NCBI RefSeq assembly: GCF_014192215.1
Contig: NZ_JACHXP010000008.1
Location: forward strand, 62,001 to 126,000
DNA: 64,000 bases
Source of the DNA: Halomonas cerina
Lineage (GTDB): Bacteria; Pseudomonadota; Gammaproteobacteria; Pseudomonadales; Halomonadaceae
Reading direction: 5' to 3'
A program made the translations under genes and the position numbers. The notes beneath the pieces are model-generated. The model was not told the origin of the DNA. It saw only the letters and a list, made by a program, of their open reading frames with translations, and did no database searches. Within the stretch, counting starts at the first letter, position 1. Every line of letters starts with the position of its first letter. Shown here one piece after another: positions 54,609 through 63,026 of this stretch.

Positions 54609-55692
54609 GGCGTGTCCTCTGGAACGCACAGGGGCAGATGGAGTGTCACCACCAGGCCATGGGGCTCGCGCCCTTCCAGCACCAGCCGCGCGCCGAGCCG
54701 CCGAGCGATGGAATCGACGATGGCGAGCCCCAGCCCGGAGCCGTCGGTGTCCTGGCGTCCGCCCCGTTCGAAGGGCTGCATCAGGCGCTCGCGGGCCTCC
54801 ATGGGCACGCCCGGGCCATCGTCCTCGACGAACAGCACCACCTCGTCGCCGTGCCCCGCCACGCCCAGGGTGATCACGCTGCCCGGCGGCGTGTAGCGCA
54901 GGGCGTTGTCGATCAGGTTGCCGAGCAGTTCGCGGATGGCCCACCCCTCGGCACGCACCCACAGGGGGCCGGCGGGCAGCTCGGCGAGGCCCAGGTCATG
55001 GTGCCTGGCCACCTCGCGTCCGGCCCAGTCGAGCACGACTTCGCGCAGCACGGCGACGAGATCCAGGAGGGGCACCTTCGCAGCCTCGCCGAGATGGCAC
55101 AGGCGGGCGAGGCTCAGCAGCTGACCGGCCAGGCGACTGGTGCGCCCGGCCCCCTCGTGCACCGCCGTCAGGGCCGCCTGCCAGTCCGCCGGGTCCTCGC
55201 TCTGCAGCCCGGCCAACGGCGTCTTGAGCTGATGGCTGGCATCGGCGGTGAAGCGCAGCAGGGTTTCGCGGCTCTGGCGCTGGCGGGCGAACAGGTGATC
55301 GAGGGTCTGGGCCAGCTCACGCATCTCCTCGGGCACCCGGCCATCGAGGGGCCGCATGTCGTCGGCATCCCGATGGCGGAGCTGACGACGCAGCCGGCGC
55401 ATGGGGCCGAGCGCCACGCGCAGGGCCATGGCCATCAATACTCCGGCCAGCAGCACCATGGCCACGAAGCGGGTCAGGGTGCGCTCGAACAGCGTATCGG
55501 CAAGCGCTCGGCGGCCCTGTCGGGTATGGCCCACCCAGATCTGCACCGGCTCCTGGGAGACCCAGCCTGCCGAGTCGACCTCGCGGCCGTAAAGCCGCCA
55601 GGCAGCGCCGTCGAGGCGGGTGGTCAGTGCCATGGGCGCGCTGGTCACCTGCTCACGCCAAGCCGGGGCGATGACGAAGGGCAGGTTGGTGG
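54605..55692 (-). pseudogene. tctE: TctE-like sensor histidine kinase, 5' truncated
   Basis: The frame (open from 55717) encodes STNLPFVIAPAWREQVT, a membrane helix (FVAMVLLAGVLMAMALRV), a HAMP region, the DHp box FTADASHQLKTPLAGL with the phospho-His, N box LLGNLIDNALRYTPPG, and the G boxes DDGPGVP and GSGLGLAIVDSI. The normal N-terminus (first membrane helix, first half of the periplasmic sensor domain) is missing, and upstream DNA is instead the tail of tctC on the opposite strand. The partner response regulator tctD, normally upstream, is also absent. Catalytic parts look intact, but the product starting at an internal ATG would be improperly inserted. Confidence 0.8.
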
Positions 55693-56001
55693 ATACCGCC
55701 AAGGCGGGCGACATCAACCCGCGCGACCTGCGCTATGTGGCCTTCGAGGGCGGCGGCGAGGCGCTGGCGGCGCTGCTCGGCGATCACAGGCGACCTCTCC
55801 GAGCTTCGCTCACAGCTCGAGAGCGGCAAGATCCGCGTACTGGCCGCCCTCTCCGAGGAGCGCATGGGCGGGCCCTACGCCGAGAAGCGTGAGGCCCGCG
55901 GCCTGTTCCCGATGTCGCGCTTCGGGGACGACTTCGACAGCTATGTGAAGGAGCAGGTCGCCGGCTTCAAGACTCTGGCCGAAGAGGTTGGCCGGAAATG
56001 A
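55693..56001 (+). pseudogene. tctC: tctC-like tricarboxylate-binding protein, 5' truncated and frameshifted
   Basis: In one frame 55695-55775 reads AGDINPRDLRYVAFEGGGEALAALLGDH, the middle of a TctC/Bug binding protein. The match then continues in another frame (about 55786-56001) as TGDLSELRSQLESGKIRVLAALSEERMGG and ends FKTLAEEVGRK. The signal peptide and first half are missing and the frame changes near 55775-55790. A broken gene is certain; a base-calling error could explain the frameshift but not the missing half. Its stop overlaps the tctB start (ATGA). Confidence 0.82.
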
Positions 56002-56447
56002 AGCTTGCCGCGGACCGGCTTCTAGGCATTGTCCTGATCGGCCTGGCGGCGTTCGTCGCCGTCCAGGCCATCAACCTGGAAGTTCCCTTCAGCTACGAGC
56101 CCGTGGGACCACGGGCGTTTCCCCTGGGTCTTTCGATCCTGCTCGCCGCCCTGTCGCTGGTACTAGTGCTCAAGCCCGGCACCGACGGCCACTGGCCCCA
56201 CCAGGCCCTGGCGCTGAGGCTACTGCTGGTGCTGGGACTGCTGCTGGCCTACGCCATGCTGTTTACCCGCCTGGGCTTCATGCCCACCTCGCTGCTGGTG
56301 GTGGCGGCCCTGGCACGGCTGTTCGGTGCCAGCTGGGGCAAGGCGCTGATCACCGGGGCCTTGATGGCAGTGGGCAGCGACTTCCTGTTCACCGCGGGGC
56401 TGGGCATCGCGTTGCCCACCGGGTACTGGCTCGCCGCCATCCTCTAG
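55998..56447 (+). CDS. tctB: Tripartite tricarboxylate transporter small membrane subunit TctB
   Basis: 149 residues with four hydrophobic segments and the usual PLGLSILLAALSLVLV and YAMLFTRLGFMPTSLLVVAAL stretches. TctB is the small membrane protein of TTT transporters that take up citrate or other carboxylates using a periplasmic binding protein. It starts in the overlap with the tctC stop and lies 12 bases before tctA. Intact by sequence, but its partners are damaged. Confidence 0.88.
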   Translation: MKLAADRLLGIVLIGLAAFVAVQAINLEVPFSYEPVGPRAFPLGLSILLAALSLVLVLKPGTDGHWPHQALALRLLLVLGLLLAYAMLFTRLGFMPTSLLVVAALARLFGASWGKALITGALMAVGSDFLFTAGLGIALPTGYWLAAIL

Positions 56448-56459
56448 AGGAGCGCCACC

Positions 56460-57957
56460 ATGTTTGATTTCCTGATCGAGGGCTTCGGCGTCGCGCTGAG
56501 CCCGTTGAACCTGGGGCTGGCCTTCCTCGGCGCCCTGCTCGGCATCCTCTTCGGGGCCTTGCCGGGCATCGGCCCGATCAACGGCATCGCCATCCTGATG
56601 CCGCTGGCCTACACCCTGGGCCTGCCGGCCGAGTCGGCACTGATCCTGCTGGCCGGCATCTACACCGGCGCCGAGTACGGCGGTCGCATGTCGAGCATCC
56701 TGCTCAACGTGCCCGGTGACGCCGGTGCGGTCATGACCACCCTGGACGGCCACCCGCTGGCCAAGAAGGGCCTGGCCGGCCCGGCGCTGGGCCTCTCGGC
56801 GGTGAGCTCCTTCGTCGGCGCCACCATCGCCATCATCGGCCTGACGCTGTTTGCACCGCTGCTGGCCGAGGTGGCGGTGATGTTCGGCCCCGCCGAATTC
56901 TTCGCGCTGATGGTGTTCGCCTTCTCGTCGATGGCGGTGATGATGGGCAAGGACCCGGTCAAGACCGCCATCGGTGCGGTGCTCGGGGTGCTGATCGCTA
57001 CCGTGGGTGTCGATGCCGGCACCGGCGTGATGCGCTACACCTTCGGCATGGCCGAACTCTATGATGGCATCGACTTCGTGGTGATGATCATCGGGCTGTT
57101 CGCGATCAGCGAGATCCTGCTGATGCTCGAACACGCTCACCGCAAGGACGTCGACACCGAGATGCCGCCCTTGGGCCGGGTCTTCGTCAGCCTCAAGGAG
57201 GTGCTCTACTGCAAGGGCGCCATGGGCCGCTCGGGGCTGCTCGGTTTCATCATCGGCGTGCTGCCGGGTACCGGCGCCTCGGTGGCCGGCGCGGTGTCCT
57301 ACACCACCGAGAAGCGCCTCTCCGACAAGGACGGTACCTTCGGCCATGGCGACATGCGCGGCCTGGCGGCCCCGGAGGCGGCCAACAACGCCTCGGCGGC
57401 AGGCTCCTTCGTGCCCATGCTGACGCTGGGCATCCCCGGCTCCGGCACCACCGCCGTGCTGCTCGGCGCGCTGATGCTCTACAACATCACCCCCGGGGCC
57501 GATGCTGTTCACCGAGCGCCCCGAGGTGGCCGGCGGCCTGATCGCCTCGTTGTACATCGGTAACATCGTGCTGCTGGCGCTCAACCTGCCGCTGGCCGGG
57601 GTCTTCGCCCGGCTGCTGGTGCCGGCCATCGCCATCCTGGCCTTCGTCGGCGTCTATCAGTTGCACTCGGACCTCACCGCCATCTACCTGATGCTGATCA
57701 TCGGTGTGTTCGGCTACCTGCTGCGCAAGCTGGGCTTCTCGCTGGCGCCGGTCATCCTCGGCTATGTGCTGGGCGGGCTGATGGAACAGAACCTGCGCCG
57801 GGCGCTGTCGATCAGCGGCGGCGACGTCGATATCCTTTGGCAGTCCGGCATCTCGCTGGGACTATGGATCGCCGCGGCTGCATTGCTGGTCTTGCCCTGG
57901 CTGCTGCCGAAGCTGCTGGCAGGCGCTTCACCCCGTGAGGATGTCGAGAACGGTTGA
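56460..57957 (+). pseudogene. tctA: TctA large membrane subunit, single-base frameshift
   Basis: Residues 1-345 from the ATG at 56460 follow TctA: FGALPGIGPINGIAILMPLAY, TGAEYGGRMSSILLNVPGD and [18 protein letters not shown]. At about 57490-57500 the frame changes inside a run of G: the expected ITPGPMLFTERPEV is split between the frames by one extra G. The second frame (57502-57957) supplies MLFTERPEVAGGLIASLYIGN and the C-terminus. The gene is otherwise complete at about 498 codons. Either a true inactivating insertion or a homopolymer sequencing error. Confidence 0.85.
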
Positions 57958-57978
57958 GATCATCCCCTTCCCTTCAGT

Positions 57979-58014
57979 GCCCCGGGCCTGTCACGACGGG
58001 CCCGGGGCGTTTGA
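57979..58014 (+). terminator. Terminator of the tct operon
   Basis: GCCCCGGGCC (57979-57988) pairs perfectly with GGCCCGGGGC (57999-58008) over a ten-base loop and is followed by GTTTGATC. Confidence 0.6.
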
Positions 58015-58047
58015 TCAGAGCTCATAACGATCAGAGGCCATGGAATA

Positions 58048-59127
58048 GTGCACGATACCCTCACCACCCGGCTGGCCGCCCTGGGCCGCTTCCTGCCGAC
58101 ACTGGCCCTGGGGCTGGCCGGCGGCGGCCTCGCCTACTGGCTCGAGGTTCCCCTGCCCTGGCTGCTCGGGGCCATGTTCGCCACTACGCTGGCGAGCCTG
58201 GCCGGCGTCCGGCTGCGCTCGCCGGGGCGCGGTCGCAAGGGTGTGCTGGTGGTGATCGGCGTGATGCTCGGCGCGGCCTTCACCCCGGAGATGTCCGGCG
58301 ATCTGACGCTGTGGGGCGCCAGCCTGAGCATGATGCTGCTGGCCACGGCGGTGATGATGGCTTTCTCGGTATGGTTCTCGCGGCGGGTGGCCGGCCACTC
58401 GCTGGACACCGCCCTCTACGCCGGGGTGCCCGGGGGCGTGTCGGCGGTTACCGGCATGGCGCTGGACTCGAACGCCGACCTGCGGGTGGTCGGCATGACC
58501 CATGCGGTGCGCATCCTGGTGCTGCTGGTCGCCATTCCCCCGGTGCTGAAGGCCATCGGCCACGTCGACCTGGGCAGCGCCACGCCGGACCCGGCCCAGT
58601 GGCTATGGTTGCCCGGCCCGGTGGATAGCGCCTGGCTGGCCGGCGCCGGGGTGCTGGGCGCCTGGCTGGGACACCGCGCGCGCCTGCCCAATGCGCTGTT
58701 GTTCGGCCCGGCGCTGGTCTCGGCGGCGCTGCATCTGAGCGGCGTGACCCATGCCGCTATTCCGCCGACGCTGATCGCCCTGGCCCAGGTGATCATCGGC
58801 ATCTCGGTGGGGGTTCGCTTCACCGGAACCTCGCTGGCCCGGGTCGGCCATACCCTGGTGATGGCCACCCTGCAGGCGCTGTGCCTGCTGGCGATCGCCA
58901 TCCTCGCCGCCTGGGGCATCCACGCCGCGATGGGGGTGTCGCTGCCGGCGGCGCTGCTCGCCTATATGCCGGGCGGCGCCCCCGAGCTGAGCCTGGTCGC
59001 GCTGTCGCTGGGCATCGACCCGGCCTTCGTCACCGCGCACCACCTGCTGCGCATCACGGTGCTGATCCTTTTGATGCCGGTGGTGTTGAGTGCCTGCCGG
59101 CGCTCGAGCGGCAAATTATGGCCTTGA
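58048..59127 (+). CDS. AbrB-family (duplicated) membrane protein
   Basis: 359 residues from a GTG at 58048 with AGAGG upstream. Two homologous halves of about 170 residues, each with four or five membrane helices, start with WLLGAMFATTLASLAG and LLFGPALVSAALHLSG and continue with the pattern YAGVPGGVSAVTGMAL / LAYMPGGAPELSLVAL. This is the Gneg_AbrB_dup architecture, once called ammonia monooxygenase because of a mistaken link; function unknown, perhaps a carboxylate transporter given its regular presence next to tct genes. A strong terminator separates it from tctA. Confidence 0.85.
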   Translation: MHDTLTTRLAALGRFLPTLALGLAGGGLAYWLEVPLPWLLGAMFATTLASLAGVRLRSPGRGRKGVLVVIGVMLGAAFTPEMSGDLTLWGASLSMMLLATAVMMAFSVWFSRRVAGHSLDTALYAGVPGGVSAVTGMALDSNADLRVVGMTHAVRILVLLVAIPPVLKAIGHVDLGSATPDPAQWLWLPGPVDSAWLAGAGVLGAWLGHRARLPNALLFGPALVSAALHLSGVTHAAIPPTLIALAQVIIGISVGVRFTGTSLARVGHTLVMATLQALCLLAIAILAAWGIHAAMGVSLPAALLAYMPGGAPELSLVALSLGIDPAFVTAHHLLRITVLILLMPVVLSACRRSSGKLWP

Positions 59128-59231
59128 CCTATCCTCACAGCCGTTTTTTTGTACCAGATTAGACGGTCGGTACAGCTCACGTTCACTACCTATCGAAATA
59201 GGCTGTTAGGCCTGGGAGAGGCCAATCAGCA

Positions 59232-59786
59232 CTACTCCGTCGCCGCCTTGATGCGCGTGATGAACGGCGCGGTCGTGAAGGTGAAGTCCTGGTCGGCGAC
59301 CTGGCGATGGCACTCGAAGCACGAGTCCATGCTCTGATCGTCCCGCCGGCTGCCGTCGGATCGGAACCAGGCATATTCCCACTCGCCGTTGCGCTTGTCC
59401 TCAGCATACTCCGCCCCCCAGCCGGGCTGTTTTTCCTGTACGAAGACGTTGGTGACTTCGTGGGTGGGGATGAAGCGCCCATCGGCGTCGCGGCGCGGCT
59501 CACCGGACTCGTTCAGCTCGGCCTCGTGATCCTCCATGACCACCACGGTGCCGTGCGGCAACGGCTCACCCGGCCGAGCCTCCGCCAGGGCATCGGGATT
59601 GATATACAGAAAGCGGATGATGGGCGGGTCGCGATCCGGCTTGTCCACCGTCGTGTAACGCACGAAGGTACCGGCATAGTTCTCCGGGAAGTCGACGTTC
59701 TCCGGTCCGGCCGCGACGCTGCCAGCCATCAACAGCGCGAGGCTCGCCGTCAGGCCCGATCCGCGAATGTGCCATGAGTGTGCCAT
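59232..59786 (-). CDS. Cytochrome P460-family protein (copy 2)
   Basis: 184 residues, ATG at 59786 with GGAGG seven bases upstream. Residues 1-27 are a signal peptide. The heme-binding motif SCFECHRQVADQDFTFT is near residue 155, with NVDFPENYAGTFVRYTTVDKPD and GTVVVMEDHEAE as usual for P460. The sequence is only distantly similar to the copy at 40913-41509. It probably resides in the periplasm and may detoxify NO or hydroxylamine; substrate not determined. Monocistronic. Confidence 0.86.
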   Translation of the reverse strand: MAHSWHIRGSGLTASLALLMAGSVAAGPENVDFPENYAGTFVRYTTVDKPDRDPPIIRFLYINPDALAEARPGEPLPHGTVVVMEDHEAELNESGEPRRDADGRFIPTHEVTNVFVQEKQPGWGAEYAEDKRNGEWEYAWFRSDGSRRDDQSMDSCFECHRQVADQDFTFTTAPFITRIKAATE

Positions 59787-60028
59787 GGTGCCCCTCCGGT
59801 CGGTGGGCCCCCGGGCCCTGTAAATCTAGGCTTAGGTCAGCGCCTCCCGGCCGTCAAACCCCGACCAGCTGAAAGGTGGCCAGTAGCCGGCCCCGCCACC
59901 TGCTGGTGCTCACCTCGCCCATTCAGCGGCATCACACTCCGAAACGGTCCGAAACCGACTTTGACTTACAGCCCCAAGAACGTGATCTAGCTTGAAGTGC
60001 ACACAGTGGCCCCGGACAGGAGAGTGCT

Positions 60029-60574
60029 ATGCAAAAACGTCTACTGACGATCGCCGTTGCAGCCGTTACGGGAAGTTTCGCCTTTGGCACCCAGGCGGTG
60101 GCAGCTGAACATGGCAACGAAAACGGACAGCAGAATAACCAACAGCAGAACGAACAGCGGTCGGCACAGGGACTCTATTCCGCCAATGACCTGATCGGCT
60201 CCGATGTCTATCTGGAGAGTGATCCCGAGGAAGATGTGGGTGACGTCGAGGATATCTTGCTCGACGACCAACAGAAAATCAGCTCTCTGGTGATTTCCAC
60301 GGGCGAGGTCCTGGGCTTGGGGGGTCGCGAGATCGTTGCCGACATCAAGGACATCAGCCTGGAAACCGAACATGATGAGAGCCAGGAGTTCGGAGAGGGC
60401 TACGTCACGCATCGCATCTTTATCCATGCCGAAACCGAGGATCTCGAGGGCTTTCCGGAGTATGAACGAACGTGGTTTGATGAGGAGCGCGAGCGGCGTC
60501 GCAGCGATCTCATCGGTCCCGGCACCTGGCAAGCTGACGGTGTCCCCGGTGGCACCATGGGCAACGAGGAGTGA
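60029..60574 (+). CDS. Exported PRC-barrel protein
   Basis: 181 residues; CAGGAGAG six bases upstream. Residues 1-26 are a signal peptide, followed by an Asn/Gln/Glu-rich linker (HGNENGQQNNQQQNEQRS) and a PRC-barrel beta domain (SANDLIGSDVYLESDPEEDVGDVEDILLDD). The mature protein is very acidic, typical of halophile periplasmic proteins. PRC barrels bind small molecules or partner proteins; the role here is unknown. Just downstream is xseA. Confidence 0.85.
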   Translation: MQKRLLTIAVAAVTGSFAFGTQAVAAEHGNENGQQNNQQQNEQRSAQGLYSANDLIGSDVYLESDPEEDVGDVEDILLDDQQKISSLVISTGEVLGLGGREIVADIKDISLETEHDESQEFGEGYVTHRIFIHAETEDLEGFPEYERTWFDEERERRRSDLIGPGTWQADGVPGGTMGNEE

Positions 60575-60724
60575 TGTCCACGCACGAACAAGTGCCGGGC
60601 CTGGCTCGGCGCTTTTTGTGCCCTGCTTTCCGTCAGCCGGCATCGCTTGCCCCACCGGCCAGACGCCCTGGCCTGTGGCGACCATGCTAGGATAAGCGGC
60701 GTTTCGACCCGAGTTGACGCCATC

Positions 60725-62071
60725 ATGACCCGCAATCAGGACGCTTCCCTCTCCGTTACCGAGCTCAACCGCCTCGCCCGCCAGACGCTGGAGCAGGAGG
60801 TCGGCGAGGTCTGGGTGGAGGGCGAGCTGTCCGGGGTTTCGCGGCCGTCCTCGGGGCATGTCTACTTCACCCTCAAGGACGCGCGGGCCCAGCTGCGCTG
60901 TGCGCTGTTCCGCCAACGGGCACGCTTCGTCGCCACGCCGATGCGCGACGGCGACCACGTCAAGGTGCGCGGCCGGGTCTCGCTGTTCGAGCCACGGGGC
61001 GACTACCAACTGATCGTCGAGGCGGTGCAGGCGGTGGGCGAAGGTGAGCTGCTGGCCGCCTTCGAGCGTCTCAAGGCCAAGCTCGACACCGAGGGGGTGT
61101 TCACCAACGCTCGGCCCCTGCCCTACCCGCCGCGCCACCTGCTGGTGCTCACCTCCCCCAGCGGAGCGGCGATCCGCGACGTGCTGGCGGTGCTCTCCAC
61201 GCGCTGGCCGCTGGTCCAGGTGACGCTGATCCCGGTGCCGGTCCAGGGCCGCGAGGCGGCCCCGGCGATGATCGCCGCGCTCGGGCTGCTCAATCGCCAG
61301 TCGGCCCTGGACCCCGCGCGGGACGCCATCCTGGTCACCCGTGGCGGCGGCAGCCTGGAGGACCTGTGGGCCTTCAACGACGAGCACCTGGCCCGGGCGA
61401 TCTTCCATTCTCGGCTGCCGGTGATGTCGGCGGTGGGCCACGAGGTGGACGTGACGCTCGCCGACTTCGCCGCCGACCGGCGCGCGCCCACGCCCTCGGC
61501 GGCGGCGGAACAGCTGGTGCCGGACCGCGCCGAGCTGCTCGCCCGGCTGCGCATGCTGGAGACCCGGCTGGTGCGCGCCCAACGCGCCCGGCTCGACACC
61601 GAGGCCCAGCGTCTGGATCACCTGCGCGCCCGGCTGCGCCACCCCGGCGAGGTGCTGGCCTTCCGGCGTCGGCAGCTGGAGCAGCTGGAGGGCCGCCTAC
61701 ATCGAGCGATGCGCGCCCGGCTCGAGACGGCCCGGCAATGGGAACACCAGTTGCGTCAGCGCCTGGCGTTGCGCTCACCCACCACACGGGTGATCCAGGC
61801 CGAACAACGTCTGGCGCTGGCCCGCCACCGGCTGCACCAGGCCATGCCCCGCGAGCTGGCCCGCCACTGCGAGCGGCTCGGTGCCCTGGCCCGCGAGCTG
61901 CAGGCGGTCAGCCCCCTGGCGGTACTGGGGCGGGGCTATGCGATCCTGGAGAACGACCAGGGCCGGGTGATCCGCCGGGCGGCGGACACCCGACCGGGCG
62001 AGCACCTGACGGCACGGCTCGGCGAAGGGCGGCTGGGCATGGAGGTCAAGGAGTGCCTCGACGAGGCCTGA
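60725..62071 (+). CDS. xseA: Exodeoxyribonuclease VII large subunit
   Basis: 448 residues from the ATG at 60725. N-terminal OB-fold (SVTELNRLARQTLEQEVGEVWVEGELSG), the catalytic domain with LLVLTSPSGAAIRDVLAVL, DAILVTRGGGSLEDLWAFND and SAVGHEVDVTLADFAADRRAPTPSAAAE, then a coiled-coil tail that binds XseB. It degrades single-stranded DNA in mismatch and recombination repair. Gene order with guaB (divergent in related genomes) supports a displaced guaB neighbour. Confidence 0.95.
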   Translation: MTRNQDASLSVTELNRLARQTLEQEVGEVWVEGELSGVSRPSSGHVYFTLKDARAQLRCALFRQRARFVATPMRDGDHVKVRGRVSLFEPRGDYQLIVEAVQAVGEGELLAAFERLKAKLDTEGVFTNARPLPYPPRHLLVLTSPSGAAIRDVLAVLSTRWPLVQVTLIPVPVQGREAAPAMIAALGLLNRQSALDPARDAILVTRGGGSLEDLWAFNDEHLARAIFHSRLPVMSAVGHEVDVTLADFAADRRAPTPSAAAEQLVPDRAELLARLRMLETRLVRAQRARLDTEAQRLDHLRARLRHPGEVLAFRRRQLEQLEGRLHRAMRARLETARQWEHQLRQRLALRSPTTRVIQAEQRLALARHRLHQAMPRELARHCERLGALARELQAVSPLAVLGRGYAILENDQGRVIRRAADTRPGEHLTARLGEGRLGMEVKECLDEA

Positions 62072-62292
62072 GCAGGCCGGTGACGCCACTTGACGAGCGT
62101 GCACACGGCATAAGAGTCGAACGATATGCCATAAACGACTGTTTGCAATGCTTTTCTCTTGCCTTCTGGCGCCCCGGATGTGCTACTTTCCAAGATTGCG
62201 TCATGCCCGACGCCCCACCGGGACGTCGGCGACACGGCCTCGCTCACCGCGGAGCGCCGAGATTTCTTTCTCCCAGAAGGAGGCACTGCACC

Positions 62293-62946
62293 ATGTCACT
62301 GCGTATCAATGACGTCGTTCCGGATTTCGAGGCCGAGACCAGCCAGGGCCCGATCCGCTTCCACGACTGGATCGGCGACGGTTGGGCGATTCTGTTCTCG
62401 CATCCCAAGGACTTCACCCCGGTCTGTACCACCGAGTTCGGCGCCGTCGCCCAGCTCAGTGAAGCGTGGAAACAGCGCGGCACCAAGGTGATCGGCGTCT
62501 CGGTGGACGGCCTGGAAGAGCACAAGGGCTGGATCGGCGACATCGAGAGCTACTGCCAGGGTCACGTCGACTTCCCGATCATCGCCGACGAGGACCTCAA
62601 GGTCGCCAAGCTGTTCGACATGCTGCCGGCCGAGGCCTACCTGCCGGATGGTCGCACCCCGGCCGACAGCGCCACGGTGCGCTCGGTATTCATCATCGGC
62701 CCGGACAAGCAGCTCAAGCTGTCGATGACCTATCCGATGACCGTGGGGCGCAACTTCGGCGAGATCCTGCGCTCCCTGGACGCCCTGCAGGCCACCACCC
62801 GCAAGGGCATCGCCACCCCGGCGGACTGGACCGTGGGCCAAGACGTGATCATCCCGCCGTCGGTCTCCGACGAGGAGGCCAAGACCAAGTTCGGCGAGTT
62901 CGAGACGATCTTCCCTTACCTGCGCAAGACCAAGATGCCCGAGTGA
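62293..62946 (+). CDS. 1-Cys peroxiredoxin (Prx6/AhpC-TSA family)
   Basis: 217 residues; AAGGAGG lies nine bases before the ATG. Peroxidatic Cys in HPKDFTPVCTTEFG; no resolving Cys elsewhere, C-terminal Prx6 domain with QDVIIPPSVSDEEA. It reduces hydrogen peroxide and organic peroxides, with an unknown reductant. Monocistronic; followed by a strong terminator. Confidence 0.92.
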   Translation: MSLRINDVVPDFEAETSQGPIRFHDWIGDGWAILFSHPKDFTPVCTTEFGAVAQLSEAWKQRGTKVIGVSVDGLEEHKGWIGDIESYCQGHVDFPIIADEDLKVAKLFDMLPAEAYLPDGRTPADSATVRSVFIIGPDKQLKLSMTYPMTVGRNFGEILRSLDALQATTRKGIATPADWTVGQDVIIPPSVSDEEAKTKFGEFETIFPYLRKTKMPE

Positions 62947-62983
62947 GTCTCGGTGGATGCGCCGATGCCTATCCATCCCACAA

Positions 62984-63013
62984 GCCAGCCCTCGCCCTTC
63001 GGCGGGGGCTGGC
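62984..63013. terminator. Bidirectional terminator
   Basis: GCCAGCCCTCGCC (62984-62996) pairs with GGCGGGGGCTGGC (63001-63013) with one T-G wobble and a CTTC loop; GTTTCGGG follows on the plus strand. Peroxiredoxin and glrR converge here. Confidence 0.75.
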
Positions 63014-63026
63014 GTTTCGGGACGGA

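Noticed and set aside
59956-59990. TTGACT near 59958 as a promoter for the PRC-barrel gene
   Set aside because: No convincing -10 box at the right distance (GATCTA matches poorly).
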